64,000 nucleotides of DNA from Caldilineaceae bacterium SB0664_bin_27 (lineage in GTDB: Bacteria; Chloroflexota; Anaerolineae; Caldilineales; Caldilineaceae), in contig VXRG01000130.1 of NCBI GenBank assembly GCA_009838625.1, positions 1 through 64,000 on the forward strand, in the 5' to 3' direction. The position numbers were made by a program, and so were the translations under genes. How positions within the stretch are numbered: the stretch's first letter is position 1; each line of letters begins with the position of its first letter. Shown piece after piece: positions 9,076 to 18,664 of the stretch. The notes under the pieces were generated by a model. That model searched no databases. It was not told where the DNA came from and saw nothing but the letters and a program-made list of their open reading frames with translations.

Positions 9076-9408
9076 TTACCTCGATGGCAGGAAAAGGAGC
9101 ACTATCAGGATGACTTCTATCGCCTTCGTCACCAAGCCGAGCCCGTAGTCCAACGGCTGCGGGAAGAGTACAAAGTAAAGGACGATTGTTATCCCGGTAT
9201 AGGCTATCAATACCCAACGAATCTGGTTTCTCCAGCTTGCCAGCTGAGGGAGAAGATAGAGACCGATGGCCAGGGCGAAGAAGCCAAGTCCGTTCAAGAC
9301 CAGAATAAACTGACTCTGGATGCCAACGAACAGGTGGATCAGACCTGTCAGAAGTACCAGGCCGATAATGCGTTTTGACTGTGAACTCAAGGAGCTCAGA
9401 TCTTCCAT
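9076..9408 (-). CDS. Small four-helix membrane protein
   Basis: A 110-residue integral membrane protein that I do not recognise. Four hydrophobic helices are visible (IIGLVLLTGLIHLFVG, FILVLNGLGFFALAIGLYLL, WVLIAYTGITIVLYFVLF and TKAIEVILIVLLFLP), separated by short loops. It lies four bases upstream of the D-threonine-aldolase-like gene on the same strand, which suggests one transcript but not a function. A minus-strand TTGACT lies about 60 bases upstream. Confidence 0.65.
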   Translation of the reverse strand: MEDLSSLSSQSKRIIGLVLLTGLIHLFVGIQSQFILVLNGLGFFALAIGLYLLPQLASWRNQIRWVLIAYTGITIVLYFVLFPQPLDYGLGLVTKAIEVILIVLLFLPSR

Positions 9409-9486
9409 GATCGTATTTCTCCTTCACTGAGTCCGGCTGAAGTTTTCTACCGCAGTGGGAAGAGATTAGTCAATATCATTGCATAG

Positions 9487-9515
9487 ACTGGCGTTTCTTA
9501 CAATGCCAGTTTTTT
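9487..9515 (+). terminator. Possible intrinsic terminator or hairpin
   Basis: ACTGGC (9487-9492) pairs with GCCAGT (9505-9510) around a 12-base loop and is followed by six T on the plus strand. No plus-strand gene ends here, so its use is unclear. It sits upstream of a minus-strand operon. Confidence 0.3.
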
Positions 9516-9695
9516 GGGCTGTGGTTGGAGGCTCTCGAGGAGATACCGGGGCCGTCGAATTCTGTCTGACCTGGGTAATTGAGAAGCCTCCCGGCACCCG
9601 CCAGGGGTGTCCCTAAGGGGGAACGGCAGGTTGCAAGGAGACTTCAACGATTTACACGAGCTTGAACTGCGGCTGACGGAGCTGCCTGCCATGAG

Positions 9696-10853
9696 TTATG
9701 AGTTGGCGGCTCCGACGCGTAGCCAGCGTTCCTCGGGTACCCAGAGCGTAAATTTGCCGCTGCCAAGAATGAGCAGGAGGGATGAGAGGACGAGCAGCGT
9801 CAGACCCAGCCAGGCCTGTCCGCCAGAGACGAAGAACAGGTAGGCGGCAGCGTTGACAATGCCGGCGGACGTCCTGGCGCCTATGCCGACCAGGGCCGTC
9901 AGGCCTGCGGCGGCGGCGACAACGGCGATTGGCCAGTTCAGCGAGGCTGGCAGAGCCGTGCCTGATGCGAGAAGGCTCGAGACCAGTAGAGAGACCAGCA
10001 GGGCGACGGCGACCCTGAGAATGACGGGCGTCCAGGTGAAAGCCATCAGTTTGAGGCGGGCGCGCCAGAAGATGTACGCGGGTTGCTCCGGCCGCAGCCA
10101 GCCGATCGTGACGAGCCAGTCGCGTATGAAGCTGAGCGTTACTGCGCCTCCGAAGACTGCGCCAACCGCATAGGTCACGGGGGGCTCGAATATAGGCCAC
10201 AACACGGTGGACAGAAAGATCATCAGCAGGCCGGCCATGATGCGCCGCTGATCGCTGTCGGTCATCGGATGGTTGGGAAGCCCCATGCGTGTTCGCAACA
10301 GCATACCCCAGACGAAGAGCGGACGCGCAAAGGCTACCAGAAGGAAAATCAGGGACAACTGTCCATATTGGACGGCCAGGGCGCTGCCCAAGAGAACGCC
10401 GAAGCCGTCGAATTCCATGTCCAACGTTTCACCAAGCCGGGTCACTCTCCCTGACTTACGAGCCAGATAGCCATCGAAAACGTCGGCAATACTCGCCCCA
10501 AGATAGAGGAGAGCAGGCAGCCAATCCAGGAGACCGCCGGGCCTTGGCAACAGAAGGAAACCGGCCATCCACGCGTAGGCAAGCCCGCGGTAGATGGTGA
10601 GTCTGTTGGCCGGACCCAGATCGGCATACAACTCTTGCTGGCCAGGCGGATGATTCTGGTGAAGGACGCGTCTCAGAAACCAGAATACTGCGGCCACAGT
10701 GAGGGCCGAGATCATGAGCCAGCGGCGGGCGCTGAAATCGGGGTCAAGGGCGCCGAGTCGCAACAGAAGCGCACCGAACAGGAGCGTCAGGCTGCATATC
10801 AAGGTCAGCCGGCGGCTTTGCTGCTGCAGCTGCGCAACTTTTTCTTCTTCCAT
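9696..10853 (-). CDS. CDP-alcohol phosphatidyltransferase family protein
   Basis: A 385-residue multi-pass membrane enzyme with the CDP-alcohol phosphotransferase signature in the segment VFDGYLAR...GETLDMEFDG (D-x2-DG-x2-AR...G-x3-D-x3-D), near residues 130-155. Such enzymes transfer a phospho-group from CDP-diacylglycerol or a related donor to an alcohol in lipid synthesis. The catalytic section lies in the N-terminal half, and about six further hydrophobic helices extend the C-terminus well beyond the roughly 200-residue minimal family size. The start at 10853 has AAAAGGAC nearby and is preferred to an in-frame start at 10904. Substrate unknown. Confidence 0.85.
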   Translation of the reverse strand: MEEEKVAQLQQQSRRLTLICSLTLLFGALLLRLGALDPDFSARRWLMISALTVAAVFWFLRRVLHQNHPPGQQELYADLGPANRLTIYRGLAYAWMAGFLLLPRPGGLLDWLPALLYLGASIADVFDGYLARKSGRVTRLGETLDMEFDGFGVLLGSALAVQYGQLSLIFLLVAFARPLFVWGMLLRTRMGLPNHPMTDSDQRRIMAGLLMIFLSTVLWPIFEPPVTYAVGAVFGGAVTLSFIRDWLVTIGWLRPEQPAYIFWRARLKLMAFTWTPVILRVAVALLVSLLVSSLLASGTALPASLNWPIAVVAAAAGLTALVGIGARTSAGIVNAAAYLFFVSGGQAWLGLTLLVLSSLLLILGSGKFTLWVPEERWLRVGAANS

Positions 10854-11055
10854 CAATTGTCCTTTTGCGACTTGCAGGCGGGGACCCGGTCGCCACCTTA
10901 GCATAGAATGGGCCTTTGCTCAATTTGAACTGCAATGGAATTGCGGTGGTCTGAGGTCAGAAGCTGAAGGGGCCCAGATACGGGAATCTCATTCGCAGGC
11001 AGTCGATTTCCTATGCTATGATGGGGGCGAAATCCGGTTATTTCTGGAGGTTCTT

Positions 11056-12936
11056 GTGACGCATTCCATCCCGCTTGCCGTCCACGCTACGCATGAAGCT
11101 GGCGCGAAAGTTGGCGGTATTGGCTCGGTACTGGACGGAATCCTGAGTACGAAATCATATAACCAGCGGGTCGGAAGGACGATCCTGGTCGGGCCGATGT
11201 TCGGCTGGGATCCCGTTCAGATGGAGCGGCTGACCGACCCGCGCAACGGCGTACAGATCCGCTATAGCAGCCTGCACGGGATTCTCTACGATGTGGACGA
11301 GGGGGTCCAGCAGGCACTTCGGACAGTTGAGCGGGATTTTCAGGTTGGCCTGTTATACGGGGTGCGCCGCTTCGGAGAAGTGGAGCACGAGATACTGCTG
11401 GTCGATGCCAGCAGTCCGCACATGGGGCACGTGGAGAGATTCAGCTACTTTGTATGGGAAAACTACGGAGTCGAGAGCTTTCGCTACAACCATGATTTCG
11501 AGTACAACCTCTATATGTCGATCGCCCAGCCGCTTTTTGCCGGTCTCAAGGCGCTGGGGATTGACGAGGGGCTTGCGCCTCACGAGCGAGTGATCATCGC
11601 CCACGAATGGCTGGGACTTCCGGTCGCGTTTGCGGCGCAGTTGAATGAACCGGAGCAGTGGCGCACGGTCTTCTACGCTCATGAAGTGGCGACGGCCCGG
11701 CTGCTGGTGGAGAGCCACGCAGGTCACGATACGCGCTTTTACAACGCGCTCCTGCGCGCCCGCGAATCCCATTTGCCACTGGATACGGTTTTTGGCGAGC
11801 AATCCTCCTACTTCAAACATGCCATTGTGCGCCAGGCGATTCATTGCGATGCCATTTTTGCCGTCAGTGACACCGTGCGAGAGGAGCTGCGATTCCTGGG
11901 CGGGCCTTTCGCCAACTGCAGGATTGATCTTGTATACAACGGTATCCGGTCGGAGAAGATCAAGGTGTCGGACCTCCTGGACTCCAAGCGCCGACTACAG
12001 GAATACTGCAGCAAGTTGCTTGGATTCAAGCCGGATTACGTCTTTACGCACGTGGCGCGGATGGTGCTGTCCAAGGCATTGTGGCGAGACGTGCGGGTAG
12101 CGAGCCATCTTGACAGGTTGCTGGCGTCATCCGGGAAGACGGCGGTGCTCTTTGTGCTTGCCACCAGTGAACCGGCCGGCCGCCAGCCGGAACAGGTAGA
12201 GAGCTGGGAGACCTCGTATGGGTGGCCGGTGGGCCATCGGGGTGACAACGGCGACTTGATTGGAGAGGAGGCGGCGTTCTTCTTCGACGACGTCGAGCCC
12301 TTCAATCATTCGGCCAGCAACAGTAAGATCGTCTTGGTGAACCAGTTCGGTTGGAGCCGCGACCGATGCGGCAGGAGCATGCCTGCGGACATGACGTTCA
12401 GCGACATCCGCCGCGGCAGCGACCTTGAGTTCGGTCAGAGCATCTATGAACCATTTGGGATTTCGCAGATAGAGCCTGTCCAGTTCGGCGCCATCTCCTG
12501 CGTGAGCAGTGTGTGCGGTTTGATCGGCTTTGTGCAGCAGGCCGCGAACGATCTCGTCGAGCAAGGCGTACTGACGGCAGGCGAGCAGAACGGGCGCGAC
12601 GGCGGTCGAACCACCCTGCCTGGCGGCGGTGCGCTCGGCAGCGCTTTTTCCGCCAGCACTTTCCCTCTGGTGGTCGCGGACTATGTCGGGCTGCCGGAAG
12701 GACAGGCGCCCGGGACGCCTCGGGATGCGCTGGACATTGACGGGGCCATTCGGGGCAGCATCGAGGCGAGCAGTTCGGAAAACACTGCGAGGCAGATATT
12801 TGAACGCCTTCCCAGCAGCCGCAGAAAAAAGTCCGAACTGCGCCGGCAGGGAAGCGCGTTGGCAGGCAGAATGAGCTGGGAAACGGTTGTGGAGTCCAGC
12901 TTTTTGCCTGGGCTTGTTAGAGTCTGTAAGGAGTAG
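11056..12936 (+). CDS. Glycogen-synthase-like glycosyltransferase
   Basis: A 626-residue glycosyltransferase of the GT-B fold. The N-terminal domain begins with the KVGGIGSV loop at residue 18, the nucleotide-sugar-binding motif of glycogen/starch synthases. The C-terminal domain carries [11 protein letters not shown] near residue 464, the retaining-GT donor-site pattern with two spaced glutamates. [13 protein letters not shown] marks the start of the second Rossmann half. The sequence between looks intermediate between bacterial (GT5) and eukaryotic-type (GT3) synthases, so I leave the symbol blank. The GTG start has TGGAGG five bases upstream. The branching-enzyme gene follows 139 bases downstream, which supports an alpha-glucan role. 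Confidence 0.8.
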   Translation: MTHSIPLAVHATHEAGAKVGGIGSVLDGILSTKSYNQRVGRTILVGPMFGWDPVQMERLTDPRNGVQIRYSSLHGILYDVDEGVQQALRTVERDFQVGLLYGVRRFGEVEHEILLVDASSPHMGHVERFSYFVWENYGVESFRYNHDFEYNLYMSIAQPLFAGLKALGIDEGLAPHERVIIAHEWLGLPVAFAAQLNEPEQWRTVFYAHEVATARLLVESHAGHDTRFYNALLRARESHLPLDTVFGEQSSYFKHAIVRQAIHCDAIFAVSDTVREELRFLGGPFANCRIDLVYNGIRSEKIKVSDLLDSKRRLQEYCSKLLGFKPDYVFTHVARMVLSKALWRDVRVASHLDRLLASSGKTAVLFVLATSEPAGRQPEQVESWETSYGWPVGHRGDNGDLIGEEAAFFFDDVEPFNHSASNSKIVLVNQFGWSRDRCGRSMPADMTFSDIRRGSDLEFGQSIYEPFGISQIEPVQFGAISCVSSVCGLIGFVQQAANDLVEQGVLTAGEQNGRDGGRTTLPGGGALGSAFSASTFPLVVADYVGLPEGQAPGTPRDALDIDGAIRGSIEASSSENTARQIFERLPSSRRKKSELRRQGSALAGRMSWETVVESSFLPGLVRVCKE

Positions 12937-13075
12937 AGCCCGCCTCTCAGGTAAGCTTTACGGCTGTGAAGGCTGCGCACGGCGAATACGCCTTAAGCGC
13001 AAGAGAGTATCCACAAGAACTGGACGCCGTCCGCTTGCCGGAACAACCAGGACGGGGAGAGAAGGACGCAATCCA

Positions 13076-15028
13076 TTGATTGGTTCGTGGTTTACGGATG
13101 ACGAAGCTTTCCTGTTTGGAGAGGGTAACTTCCTCTATAGCTACCGCAAATTCGGCGCCCATTTCCGCACGATGGAGGGCGTTAACGGCGTGCAGTTTGC
13201 GGTCTGGGCGCCCAATGCGCAGGGCGTGAGCGTAATTGGACCCTTTAACGGGTGGAATCCGCATCTCCACCCAATGCACGCCCACCGGGAGGGGATATGG
13301 GAGCTGTTCATCCCCTCATCGCCGATGCCATCCCACAATGGCGCGCCCAATTCCGGTCTGGAGGCGGGCAGCGAATATAAGTTCTCCATCCAGCTCCCGC
13401 TGGTGGACTTACGGATCGACAAGTCGGACCCGTACGGCTTTTATGCGGAGTATCCACCTGGAACCGCTTCCAGGATCTGGCCCATGGACAGCTATCCTTG
13501 GAGCGATGACGAGTGGGTCGAGAGTCGCTCCAGCAGACAGGCCCTGGACCAACCCCTGAACATTTACGAAGTTCATCTCAGCAGTTGGCGGCGCAACCCC
13601 GAAGACAACCGAGTACTGGGATACCGGCAACTGGCGCGCCAGCTGGTTGACTATGTGAAGGAGATGGGCTACACGCACATCGAACTCCTGCCGGTAACCG
13701 AACACCCATTTGAAGGTTCCTGGGGCTACCAGAGCACAGGGTATTTCGCGCCGACCTGCCGCTTCGGGACACCGGACGATTTCAAGTATTTCGTCGACCA
13801 CTGCCATCAGAATCAGATCGGCGTGATTCTGGACTGGGTGCCGGCCCACTTTCCCAAGGATGCCCACGGACTGGCCTACTTTGACGGTACGGCGCTGTAT
13901 GAATACGAAGACCCACGGCGCGGCGACCATCCCGACTGGGGCACGAAAATCTTTGATTACGGCCGCAATGAGGTCCGCAACTTCCTCGTTGCCAGCGCCC
14001 TCTTCTGGGCTGAGGAGTACCACATTGACGGGCTTCGTGTGGACGCTGTGGCCTCGATGCTCTACCTGGACTACAGCAGAGAGGAGGCTGAGTGGATTCC
14101 CAACCAGCTGGGCGGCCACGAAAACCTGGACGCAATCTCTCTTCTGCGCAAGACAAACGAAGTGTTGCACGAGCGGGCGCCCGGCGTTCTGACGATAGCG
14201 GAGGAGAGCAGCATCTGGCCGCTGGTCTCACGTCCCGCGGAAGCCGGCGGCCTGGGGTTCGACTACAAGTGGAATATGGGCTGGATGAATGACACCCTGA
14301 ATTTCTTCGAGATGGACCCCCTGTTCAGGCGCTACAATCATCACCTGATCACCTACAGCCTCAGCTACGCATTCAGCGAGAATTTCATCCTCCCGCTGAG
14401 CCACGACGAGGTCGTTCATCTGAAGGGGTCGATGCTTGACAAGATGCCGGGCGATCTGTGGCAGAAGTTCGCCCACTTGCGGCTCCTTTACGGCTTTATG
14501 AATGCTCATCCTGGCAAGAAACTGCTCTTTATGGGTGGTGAGTTCGGCCAGTGGCGGGAGTGGACCGAGGTCTTCAGTCTTGACTGGCATCTTCTGGAGC
14601 TGGAGGTACATCGCACATTACAGCGTTTTGTGCGAGACAGCAACCGCCTCTACTGCTGGGAGAAGGCACTGCACCAGTCTGACGCGAGCTGGGGGGGATT
14701 TCAGTGGATCGATTACCAGGACGCGGACCATTCGATCACCAGTTTTGTGCGCAACGACGCGGCGGGTGAGAACTGCATCGTCGTCGTCTGCAACTTTACA
14801 CCGGTCACGCGGCACGGCTATCGCGTCGGCCTGCCGGGTCCCGGAGACTACCACCAGATCTTGAACAGTGACTGGAAGATTTACGGCGGCAGCGGCGTGG
14901 ACAACCCATTCCCCCTGCAGGCTGAAGAGATACCCTGGCAGGGCGCCTCCTGGTCTACGCTGATGGAGTTGCCGCCGCTGGGTGTGCTCTACTGGAAGTT
15001 GGGCGCAGGCTCGAACGGCAAGAGGTAA
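13076..15028 (+). CDS. glgB: 1,4-alpha-glucan branching enzyme (GH13)
   Basis: A 650-residue branching enzyme that cuts an alpha-1,4 glucan and re-attaches the chain by an alpha-1,6 bond. An N-terminal CBM48-like domain ([29 protein letters not shown]) precedes the GH13 barrel. Catalytic-site motifs are DWVPAHF near 253, [17 protein letters not shown] with nucleophile Asp323, IAEESSIWP with acid/base Glu near 376, and LSHDEVVH with Asp444. A C-terminal beta domain follows. No ATG fits the N-terminus; I chose the TTG at 13076, preceded by AAGGA at nine bases, because the frame upstream is basic and lacks family similarity. nagA starts seven bases after the stop. Confidence 0.93.
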   Translation: MIGSWFTDDEAFLFGEGNFLYSYRKFGAHFRTMEGVNGVQFAVWAPNAQGVSVIGPFNGWNPHLHPMHAHREGIWELFIPSSPMPSHNGAPNSGLEAGSEYKFSIQLPLVDLRIDKSDPYGFYAEYPPGTASRIWPMDSYPWSDDEWVESRSSRQALDQPLNIYEVHLSSWRRNPEDNRVLGYRQLARQLVDYVKEMGYTHIELLPVTEHPFEGSWGYQSTGYFAPTCRFGTPDDFKYFVDHCHQNQIGVILDWVPAHFPKDAHGLAYFDGTALYEYEDPRRGDHPDWGTKIFDYGRNEVRNFLVASALFWAEEYHIDGLRVDAVASMLYLDYSREEAEWIPNQLGGHENLDAISLLRKTNEVLHERAPGVLTIAEESSIWPLVSRPAEAGGLGFDYKWNMGWMNDTLNFFEMDPLFRRYNHHLITYSLSYAFSENFILPLSHDEVVHLKGSMLDKMPGDLWQKFAHLRLLYGFMNAHPGKKLLFMGGEFGQWREWTEVFSLDWHLLELEVHRTLQRFVRDSNRLYCWEKALHQSDASWGGFQWIDYQDADHSITSFVRNDAAGENCIVVVCNFTPVTRHGYRVGLPGPGDYHQILNSDWKIYGGSGVDNPFPLQAEEIPWQGASWSTLMELPPLGVLYWKLGAGSNGKR

Positions 15029-15034
15029 GACGTT

Positions 15035-16297
15035 GTGAAGATCAGTGACAATGAGGTTGGCAGGGAGGCGTTCGAGCTGCCGTCGATAGGCGGCCTTGCC
15101 GGCCTGACCGCTCGCACCGTTTTCGGAGCGGTAACGGCGCCTCCCGCTCCCAGTTTCGCCCTCACCTGCCGGGATGGACTGATCGGCAGCTGGCAGAGCG
15201 AGAGCGAACGTATGGTTGCGCCGTTTCTGGACGTAAGCGGCTGCACGCTCCTCCCCGGTTTCATTGACGTTCACATTCACGGCAGCGCCGGCGGCGACGT
15301 GATGGACGCCTCCTTCGAAAGCCTAGAAAAGATGAGCCGTTTCCTGGTCCGGCACGGCGTTACCGGATTCTACGCGACCACGGTCACGGCGTCGCGACAG
15401 GCTACGCTGGCAGCGGTCGAAAACGCGGCCCGCTACATGGAAGCGTCACGGTGGGGAAACGATGAGAACGGGCCTGCCGGCGCGCGCGTGCTCGGTATTC
15501 ACCTGGAGGGGCCGTTCCTCAGCCCGGAATTTCCCGGCGCGCAGAACCCGGCCTTCATACGGCCCGCTTCCCTGGAGGAGTTCGAAGAGCTGCTGGCCGC
15601 GGGTCCGGTGCGAATGATCACGCTGGCGCCGGAAGAACCGGGCGCAGACGCCTTGATCGAGATGGCGCTCGGGGCGGGTGTGCGGGTTGTACTGGGGCAC
15701 ACGGCCGCGACATTCGAGGAGGCTACTGCCGCCATTGACGCAGGTGTTTCGCAGGCCACGCATACGTACAATGCAATGACCGGCCTCCACCACCGCCGGC
15801 CGGGCGCGCTGGGCGCGACATTGGGCGACGACAGAATCCACGCACAGCTGATCGCAGACGGGATCCACGTCCACCCGGCGGCTATGCGAATTCTTGGACG
15901 TTGCAAAGGGCCGACGCGGACACTTCTGATCAGCGACGCCATTGGGGCCGCGGGCATGCCGGAAGGCCGGTATGAAATGGGCCGGCTGCCAGTTATCGTC
16001 AGGGATGGGGCCTGCAGGCTGGAAGACGGGACACTCGCCGGATCGGTACTGACAATGGATGCGGCGCTGAGAAACTTCATGGCGGCCGCGGGCTGGCCGC
16101 TTGTGCAGGCGTGGCCGACGACCAGCCTCTCCCAGGCCCAGGCTTTGGGTATCGACAGAGAGGTGGGGCGGATTCGGAAAGGCGCCCGCGCCGATCTGAC
16201 GGTGCTGGACGGGGAGGCGCAGGTTGTTGCCACGGTGGTTGGCGGGCGGCTCGCATACCTGCGGGACAGCTGGCGGCTTCGAGACGGAGACGGTTAG
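15035..16297 (+). CDS. nagA: N-acetylglucosamine-6-phosphate deacetylase
   Basis: A 420-residue amidohydrolase that removes acetate from GlcNAc-6-phosphate, feeding amino-sugar catabolism or cell-wall recycling. Family motifs in order are PGFIDVHIHG (metal site), HGVTGFYATTVT, HLEGPFLSPEFPGAQNP with the metal Glu, VLGHTAATFEEA and ATHTYNAMTGLHHRRPGALG with metal histidines, LISDAIGAAGMPEG with the catalytic Asp, and LEDGTLAGSVLTMDAA. The GTG start is six bases past the glgB stop, so the two are coupled. Pairing nagA with glgB is unusual, since nagA more often sits with nagB or a PTS gene; neither is in this window. Confidence 0.93.
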   Translation: MKISDNEVGREAFELPSIGGLAGLTARTVFGAVTAPPAPSFALTCRDGLIGSWQSESERMVAPFLDVSGCTLLPGFIDVHIHGSAGGDVMDASFESLEKMSRFLVRHGVTGFYATTVTASRQATLAAVENAARYMEASRWGNDENGPAGARVLGIHLEGPFLSPEFPGAQNPAFIRPASLEEFEELLAAGPVRMITLAPEEPGADALIEMALGAGVRVVLGHTAATFEEATAAIDAGVSQATHTYNAMTGLHHRRPGALGATLGDDRIHAQLIADGIHVHPAAMRILGRCKGPTRTLLISDAIGAAGMPEGRYEMGRLPVIVRDGACRLEDGTLAGSVLTMDAALRNFMAAAGWPLVQAWPTTSLSQAQALGIDREVGRIRKGARADLTVLDGEAQVVATVVGGRLAYLRDSWRLRDGDG

Positions 16298-16299
16298 GG

Positions 16300-17247
16300 T
16301 TACGCGCCTATTTGCGTGACCACGATCCCTGCAGCGCCGCCTGCCAGAAGCGCTTCCTTGACGGCCTCAACGTTTTTCCGCTCCACGGCAGCAATTAGGT
16401 TGCCGCCCCGGCCTGCGCCGCTGAGCTTGGCGCCCGACGCGCCTCCCTCTTCCGCGACCGCGATCAGCCGTTCAAGTTCCCCGGAGCTAACGTCCAGCAT
16501 ACGGAGGAGACGATGGTTCTCCTTCATCAGCGGTCCCAGTGCGTCGATATTGCCGGATTCAATGGCCCGCCGCGCGGTTTCGGCTATTTCGCCAATGCCG
16601 TCAAAGACCGCTTCGTAACGCTTCGTGTCCTTTTCCCAGGCGCGGCGTACGTCGGACACAACCGCGGCGGTCGAACTGGCGATTCCCGTGTCGGCAATTA
16701 CCAGGTGAAATGGGCGGGCGATCTCGAATCGCTGCGGCGGCTCACCCCGCACGAACCGGACGGGCTGCCGGTACACGACGACGGTATTGTCGATGCCGCT
16801 TGGGTTGGCATGGTGAAGTTTCTCAACGGCGTAAACGATCCGGTTGACGGTCCCGGCGTCTGGCTGGCGGTGGGAGGGAAGTCGGCGGTGGGAGAAGACG
16901 GCTTTCACGAGGGCGGCGCTTACAGCCGCGCCGCTGCCCATCCCACCGGCGATGGGAACGTCGCTGCGTACAGTGATCTGCCAATCTGGTTCTTCTCCGA
17001 TACCGGCCTCTTCGATTGCCAGGCGGACGGCGAGAGCCAGAGGGTCTTCCTGTGGCGTTGAAAGCTGAACGTGGGCGCCGACATCGGGCGCTGCGATTGT
17101 GCAGCCGGATCCGGCGTGCGCGTCCGTGATGGTTGCTGTTGCTTTCACTTCCGTCACGGGAACGGCGATGGCCGCCCTACCGTAGACGACGGCATGTTCG
17201 CCGAAGAGAATGGCTTTTCCCGGGGCGGTTGCCGTGGAAGTTGCCAT
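16300..17247 (-). CDS. mvk: Mevalonate kinase
   Basis: A 315-residue GHMP kinase that phosphorylates mevalonate in the isoprenoid pathway. It begins with APGKAILFGEHAVVYG (substrate and Lys/His signature). The ATP-binding GHMP loop PIAGGMGSGAAVSAAL lies near residue 105. NPSGIDNTVVVY holds the catalytic Asp, and KLSGAGRGGNLIA is the C-terminal GHMP motif. The ATG at 17247 is chosen because this is where family similarity starts and it follows the upstream phosphodiesterase stop by four bases. The presence of this enzyme implies a mevalonate route, which is known in parts of Chloroflexi. The gene ends two bases from the convergent nagA stop. Confidence 0.92.
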   Translation of the reverse strand: MATSTATAPGKAILFGEHAVVYGRAAIAVPVTEVKATATITDAHAGSGCTIAAPDVGAHVQLSTPQEDPLALAVRLAIEEAGIGEEPDWQITVRSDVPIAGGMGSGAAVSAALVKAVFSHRRLPSHRQPDAGTVNRIVYAVEKLHHANPSGIDNTVVVYRQPVRFVRGEPPQRFEIARPFHLVIADTGIASSTAAVVSDVRRAWEKDTKRYEAVFDGIGEIAETARRAIESGNIDALGPLMKENHRLLRMLDVSSGELERLIAVAEEGGASGAKLSGAGRGGNLIAAVERKNVEAVKEALLAGGAAGIVVTQIGA

Positions 17248-17251
17248 GCGG

Positions 17252-18085
17252 TCAGGCGGCGGGAGGGATCTGCGGCGTTCCGGCCGTTGCCAGGCCTTGG
17301 CGGACCACGTCGGGCAAATCCGTGATGATTGCGTCCACACCTAGGCCGGCCAACCTCCGGGCCTCCGCTACGTTATTGACGGTCCAGGCGTTTACGAGCT
17401 GGCCGCGACTGTGGGCACTTTCGACCAATTGGGCGTCGATTGAGGCAAAGTGAGGGTGGAGGGCATTCGGGGCGATTCCTCGGCTGAGCAATGGTCGGGC
17501 AAGATGGAGAATGAGATGTCTGAGCGGGAGGTTGCGGACTTTCTGCAAGAGATTTCCCGATTCCCCGCCTTGGCGCGGCGGTTTGCTGAAGTAAAGCAGT
17601 CCGAGGGCGATTGAGGGATCCAGCTGCCTCATTTTGCGGAGAGAGATGGGATTGAAGCTGGAGACGATGACCTGCTCTTTGAGCCCTCGCCGCTCAATCA
17701 GACGAGCCAGGGGTTCAGCCTCGCGGCCTCCGTTCCAGTCCATGTTCTTGATCTCAACATTGACGATGCAGCGACCTTCCACAAGGTCGAAGACCTGCTC
17801 CAGGGTGGGAATCGGTGTGCCTGAAAACGCGTCGTCAAAACGGATTCCGGCAGCGACTGCGGCAAGCTGGGCCAGCGTGTGGGTGCGAAGGGGGCCGGCG
17901 CCGGTGGTTGTACGTTCGAGCCTGAAGTCGTGCAGGACGACCAGTACACCGTCGGCGGTGGCCTGCACATCGAGTTCGATGCCGTCGACGCCCAACTCGA
18001 GCGCCTTTTCAAACGCGGGAACTGTATTCTCCGGCGCAACAGCATTGGCGCCGCGGTGGGCGAAGATCTGCGGCAGTTTTGTCAC
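17252..18085 (-). CDS. Glycerophosphodiester phosphodiesterase
   Basis: A 277-residue cytosolic GDPD-family TIM barrel that hydrolyses glycerophosphodiesters to glycerol-3-phosphate and an alcohol. Catalytic motifs are AHRGANAVAPENT near residue 9 (His, Arg, Glu), GIELDVQATADG near 34 (metal Glu and Asp) and VLHDFRLERTT near 50 (second His). There is no signal peptide. The GTG start has GGAGA just upstream. It is four bases upstream of mevalonate kinase, so they share a transcript, although there is no obvious metabolic link. Confidence 0.93.
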   Translation of the reverse strand: MTKLPQIFAHRGANAVAPENTVPAFEKALELGVDGIELDVQATADGVLVVLHDFRLERTTTGAGPLRTHTLAQLAAVAAGIRFDDAFSGTPIPTLEQVFDLVEGRCIVNVEIKNMDWNGGREAEPLARLIERRGLKEQVIVSSFNPISLRKMRQLDPSIALGLLYFSKPPRQGGESGNLLQKVRNLPLRHLILHLARPLLSRGIAPNALHPHFASIDAQLVESAHSRGQLVNAWTVNNVAEARRLAGLGVDAIITDLPDVVRQGLATAGTPQIPPAA

Positions 18086-18232
18086 GACTCTCCAGTGGCG
18101 GACTGACTTCCCAAGTGGACAGTGCGTCGGATTGCCGGCTTCAACGCGTTCAGCGCTGCGAGCGATGCCTGTTCGTTAGCCCGTTGGCCGGCACAGGGTC
18201 CCCCTCTGCTGCAAAGGCGGTCGTGGCAGGGC

Positions 18233-18496
18233 TCAACCCTGCAAAATGAACATCCACTCCTCCAGCCCGTCGTCATTGGGACTGTGCTCTACGTGGCAGA
18301 TACGAAAGTTGTGGCGTTCGATAATCGTCAGAATGTCGATCAGAGAACGGCGCTCGGCTTTGGCAGGGTGATACTCAAGTTCGCCGATCGAGACTTTGAC
18401 ATCCTCTTTGATAAGACTATCGCCGAGAACTTCGATTCGCCAGGTCTTGCCGGTGGATGACTGACGCGCCTTGGTCTGCAGGATAATAGTGTGCAT
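18233..18496 (-). CDS. Small hypothetical protein
   Basis: An 87-residue protein that I do not recognise. It is hydrophilic, with no membrane segment or cysteine pair beyond a single Cys, and looks like a compact alpha/beta domain (TWRIEVLGDSLIKEDVKVSIGELEY, then a helix RRSLIDILTIIERHNF). The ATG has AAGAGGAAAA directly upstream, a good ribosome binding site, which supports a real gene. Isolated between two operons on the same strand. Confidence 0.6.
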   Translation of the reverse strand: MHTIILQTKARQSSTGKTWRIEVLGDSLIKEDVKVSIGELEYHPAKAERRSLIDILTIIERHNFRICHVEHSPNDDGLEEWMFILQG

Positions 18497-18664
18497 TTTT
18501 CCTCTTGCTGTACGAATGACCTGTTGAGGGCAACTGGCTCTACAGATCGTCTATTGGGCAGTTACTCGCAATTAGATTTGGGTCAAGCGGTAAGCGGACT
18601 TGATCTCCGTTGAGGCGGACCTCAACAGATCCACAGTATGCCAGTCTACCGAACTTGGCACGTT

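Noticed and set aside
10699..11055. Longer N-terminus for the glycogen-synthase-like protein
   Set aside because: The upstream 119 codons run antisense into the divergent CDP-alcohol phosphatidyltransferase gene; the GTG at 11056 has a ribosome binding site and starts just before the KVGGIG motif.
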